A DNA stretch of 64,000 bases. Origin: Mycobacterium kyorinense (lineage in GTDB: Bacteria > Actinomycetota > Actinomycetes > Mycobacteriales > Mycobacteriaceae). The position numbers and the translations under genes are program-made. Of this stretch, positions 63,413-64,000 are shown in pieces. Position 1 is the first letter of the stretch, and each line of letters opens with the position of its first letter. Below the pieces are notes generated by a model. It had not been told where the DNA came from and did not search any database. It was given only the letters and a program-made list of their open reading frames with translations. The DNA lies in contig NZ_LQPE01000133.1 in NCBI RefSeq assembly GCF_002101735.1, positions 1-64,000 of the forward strand. Direction: 5' to 3'.

Positions 63413-64000
63413 GTGAACGAATGGGGGTTCGCCGGCGAGATCAAATCGTGGTGGGACGCGGTGATTGAAGATGACCCGTCGCTAGGACTGGGACGAGTCA
63501 TCATCGAAAAGGAAACCGAAGGTGAGCGGAAGCGCGCCGACATCACCCTCTGCGACGCCTCCGATAAGCCGCTGATGGTTCTTGAACTGCGACTGCCCGA
63601 TCATCCCGACAGCGCTCCCTCGTCGATATCCAACATCACAAACGCAATGAATAAGGCTGCCGCGCTAGGCGCCCGCTGGTCGGCAACGTCGGACGGCGAA
63701 ATATTTCGATTGCTTGACCAGTCTCGACATGACCGCCCACTTCTTGATCGAGCAGTACCCGTGCCTCCGCTCGCGACGCCTACCACGCGCGCAAGTTTGG
63801 ATGTACCGGCCCAGCTCGCGCTCATCAGATCGGCATGGGTTGAACTGGTTCGGACCCTTGCTCCCGTACTTACTGGACGACATCATGTCCCTCAGGTACC
63901 TCCCGACGAGTTCTTCGTCGATGCCCTTAAAGGATCTCTGGCTCGGCCTCTCGCCGCTGTGCGTGACGCAATAGCCGAGCGCCAAGCAAGCGACGCTTCA
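63413..64000 (+). CDS. PD-(D/E)XK nuclease-like protein, N-terminal part (runs off window)
   Basis: An open frame from GTG 63413 (or in-frame GTG 63404) through the window end, at least 196 aa. It starts VNEWGFAGEIKSWWDAVIED. The segment KRADITLCDASDKPLMVLEL-R has the spacing of a restriction-nuclease D-x(n)-E-x-K core, but with Arg in the Lys position. NAMNKAAALGARWSATSDGE then IFRLLD resembles the stretch after the core in type I/IIG restriction and N-6 methylase-associated proteins. The frame has no stop and ordinary amino-acid composition. It likely belongs to a second mobile element; defence function is inference. Confidence 0.65.
   Translation, partial: MNEWGFAGEIKSWWDAVIEDDPSLGLGRVIIEKETEGERKRADITLCDASDKPLMVLELRLPDHPDSAPSSISNITNAMNKAAALGARWSATSDGEIFRLLDQSRHDRPLLDRAVPVPPLATPTTRASLDVPAQLALIRSAWVELVRTLAPVLTGRHHVPQVPPDEFFVDALKGSLARPLAAVRDAIAERQASDAS

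Overview
The window is high-GC actinobacterial DNA. Positions 494 to 54233 follow the gene order of the Mycobacterium tuberculosis Rv1245c-Rv1287 region (kgd, lprE, deaD, cyp130, tap, udgB, amiB2, the Rv1264 cyclase, lprB-lprC, the Rv1277-Rv1278 pair, oppBCDA, canA, cysD-cysNC). It is therefore the chromosome of a Mycobacterium other than M. tuberculosis. All family assignments were made by reading the sequence and from recalled family knowledge; no database search was run.

Layout. 1-369: a decayed IS982-type transposase. 494-6083: SDR, kgd and a membrane-associated protein, all minus. 6219-12009: PadR regulator plus 14-TM-type efflux pump, then a nuclease-helicase. 12071-20776: lprE, deaD (frameshifted), acyltransferase, an iron-boxed siderophore-interacting protein, TetR-cyp130, an FAD oxidase, and tap (nonsense mutation). 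20839-27871: base-excision glycosylases, flavin/F420 enzymes, HIT protein, C-S lyase, amidase, adenylyl cyclase. 27872-30000: an Mcr11-like sRNA locus, the Rv1265-like protein behind a tandem operator, and a trypsin-like protease where M. tuberculosis has pknH-embR. 30061-46379: heterodimeric ABC exporter, lprB-lprC, SixA, Mre11/Rad50-like pair, GMC oxidoreductase, and the Opp importer. 46548-51210: carbonic anhydrase, sulfate activation (cysD-cysNC-cysQ) and an Rrf2 regulator. 51218-54233: two VOC proteins, an LLM oxidoreductase and a sulfite-oxidase-like enzyme.

54257-63123 is an integrated element of about 8.9 kb. It is bounded by 25-bp direct repeats of the tRNA-Arg(CCG) 3' end and has paired TTGCAC arm-type sites at both ends. 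It carries integrase, excisionase, a replication-organiser-like protein, an HK97-type major capsid protein, small capsid-associated proteins and a TerS-like protein, but no large terminase, portal or tail gene. That looks like a phage satellite (phiRv1/phiRv2-like or capsid-forming PICI-like). Its noncoding DNA is unusually structured: GAAGTGACTAAG repeats, twin hairpins, a duplicated late-region leader, a palindrome cluster, and a hairpin touching the excisionase start codon. Its minus-strand cargo is a small helical protein, a WXG100-domain protein with a YxxxD type VII export motif, and a 3-TM partner.

The tRNA-Arg fragment at 63124-63170 stops at the anticodon stem instead of continuing into an intact tRNA. 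It is followed by a different pair of 11-bp-spaced repeats and by the start of a PD-(D/E)XK-like nuclease gene that runs off the window. This points to a second element, possibly a defence locus, stacked in the same tRNA gene.
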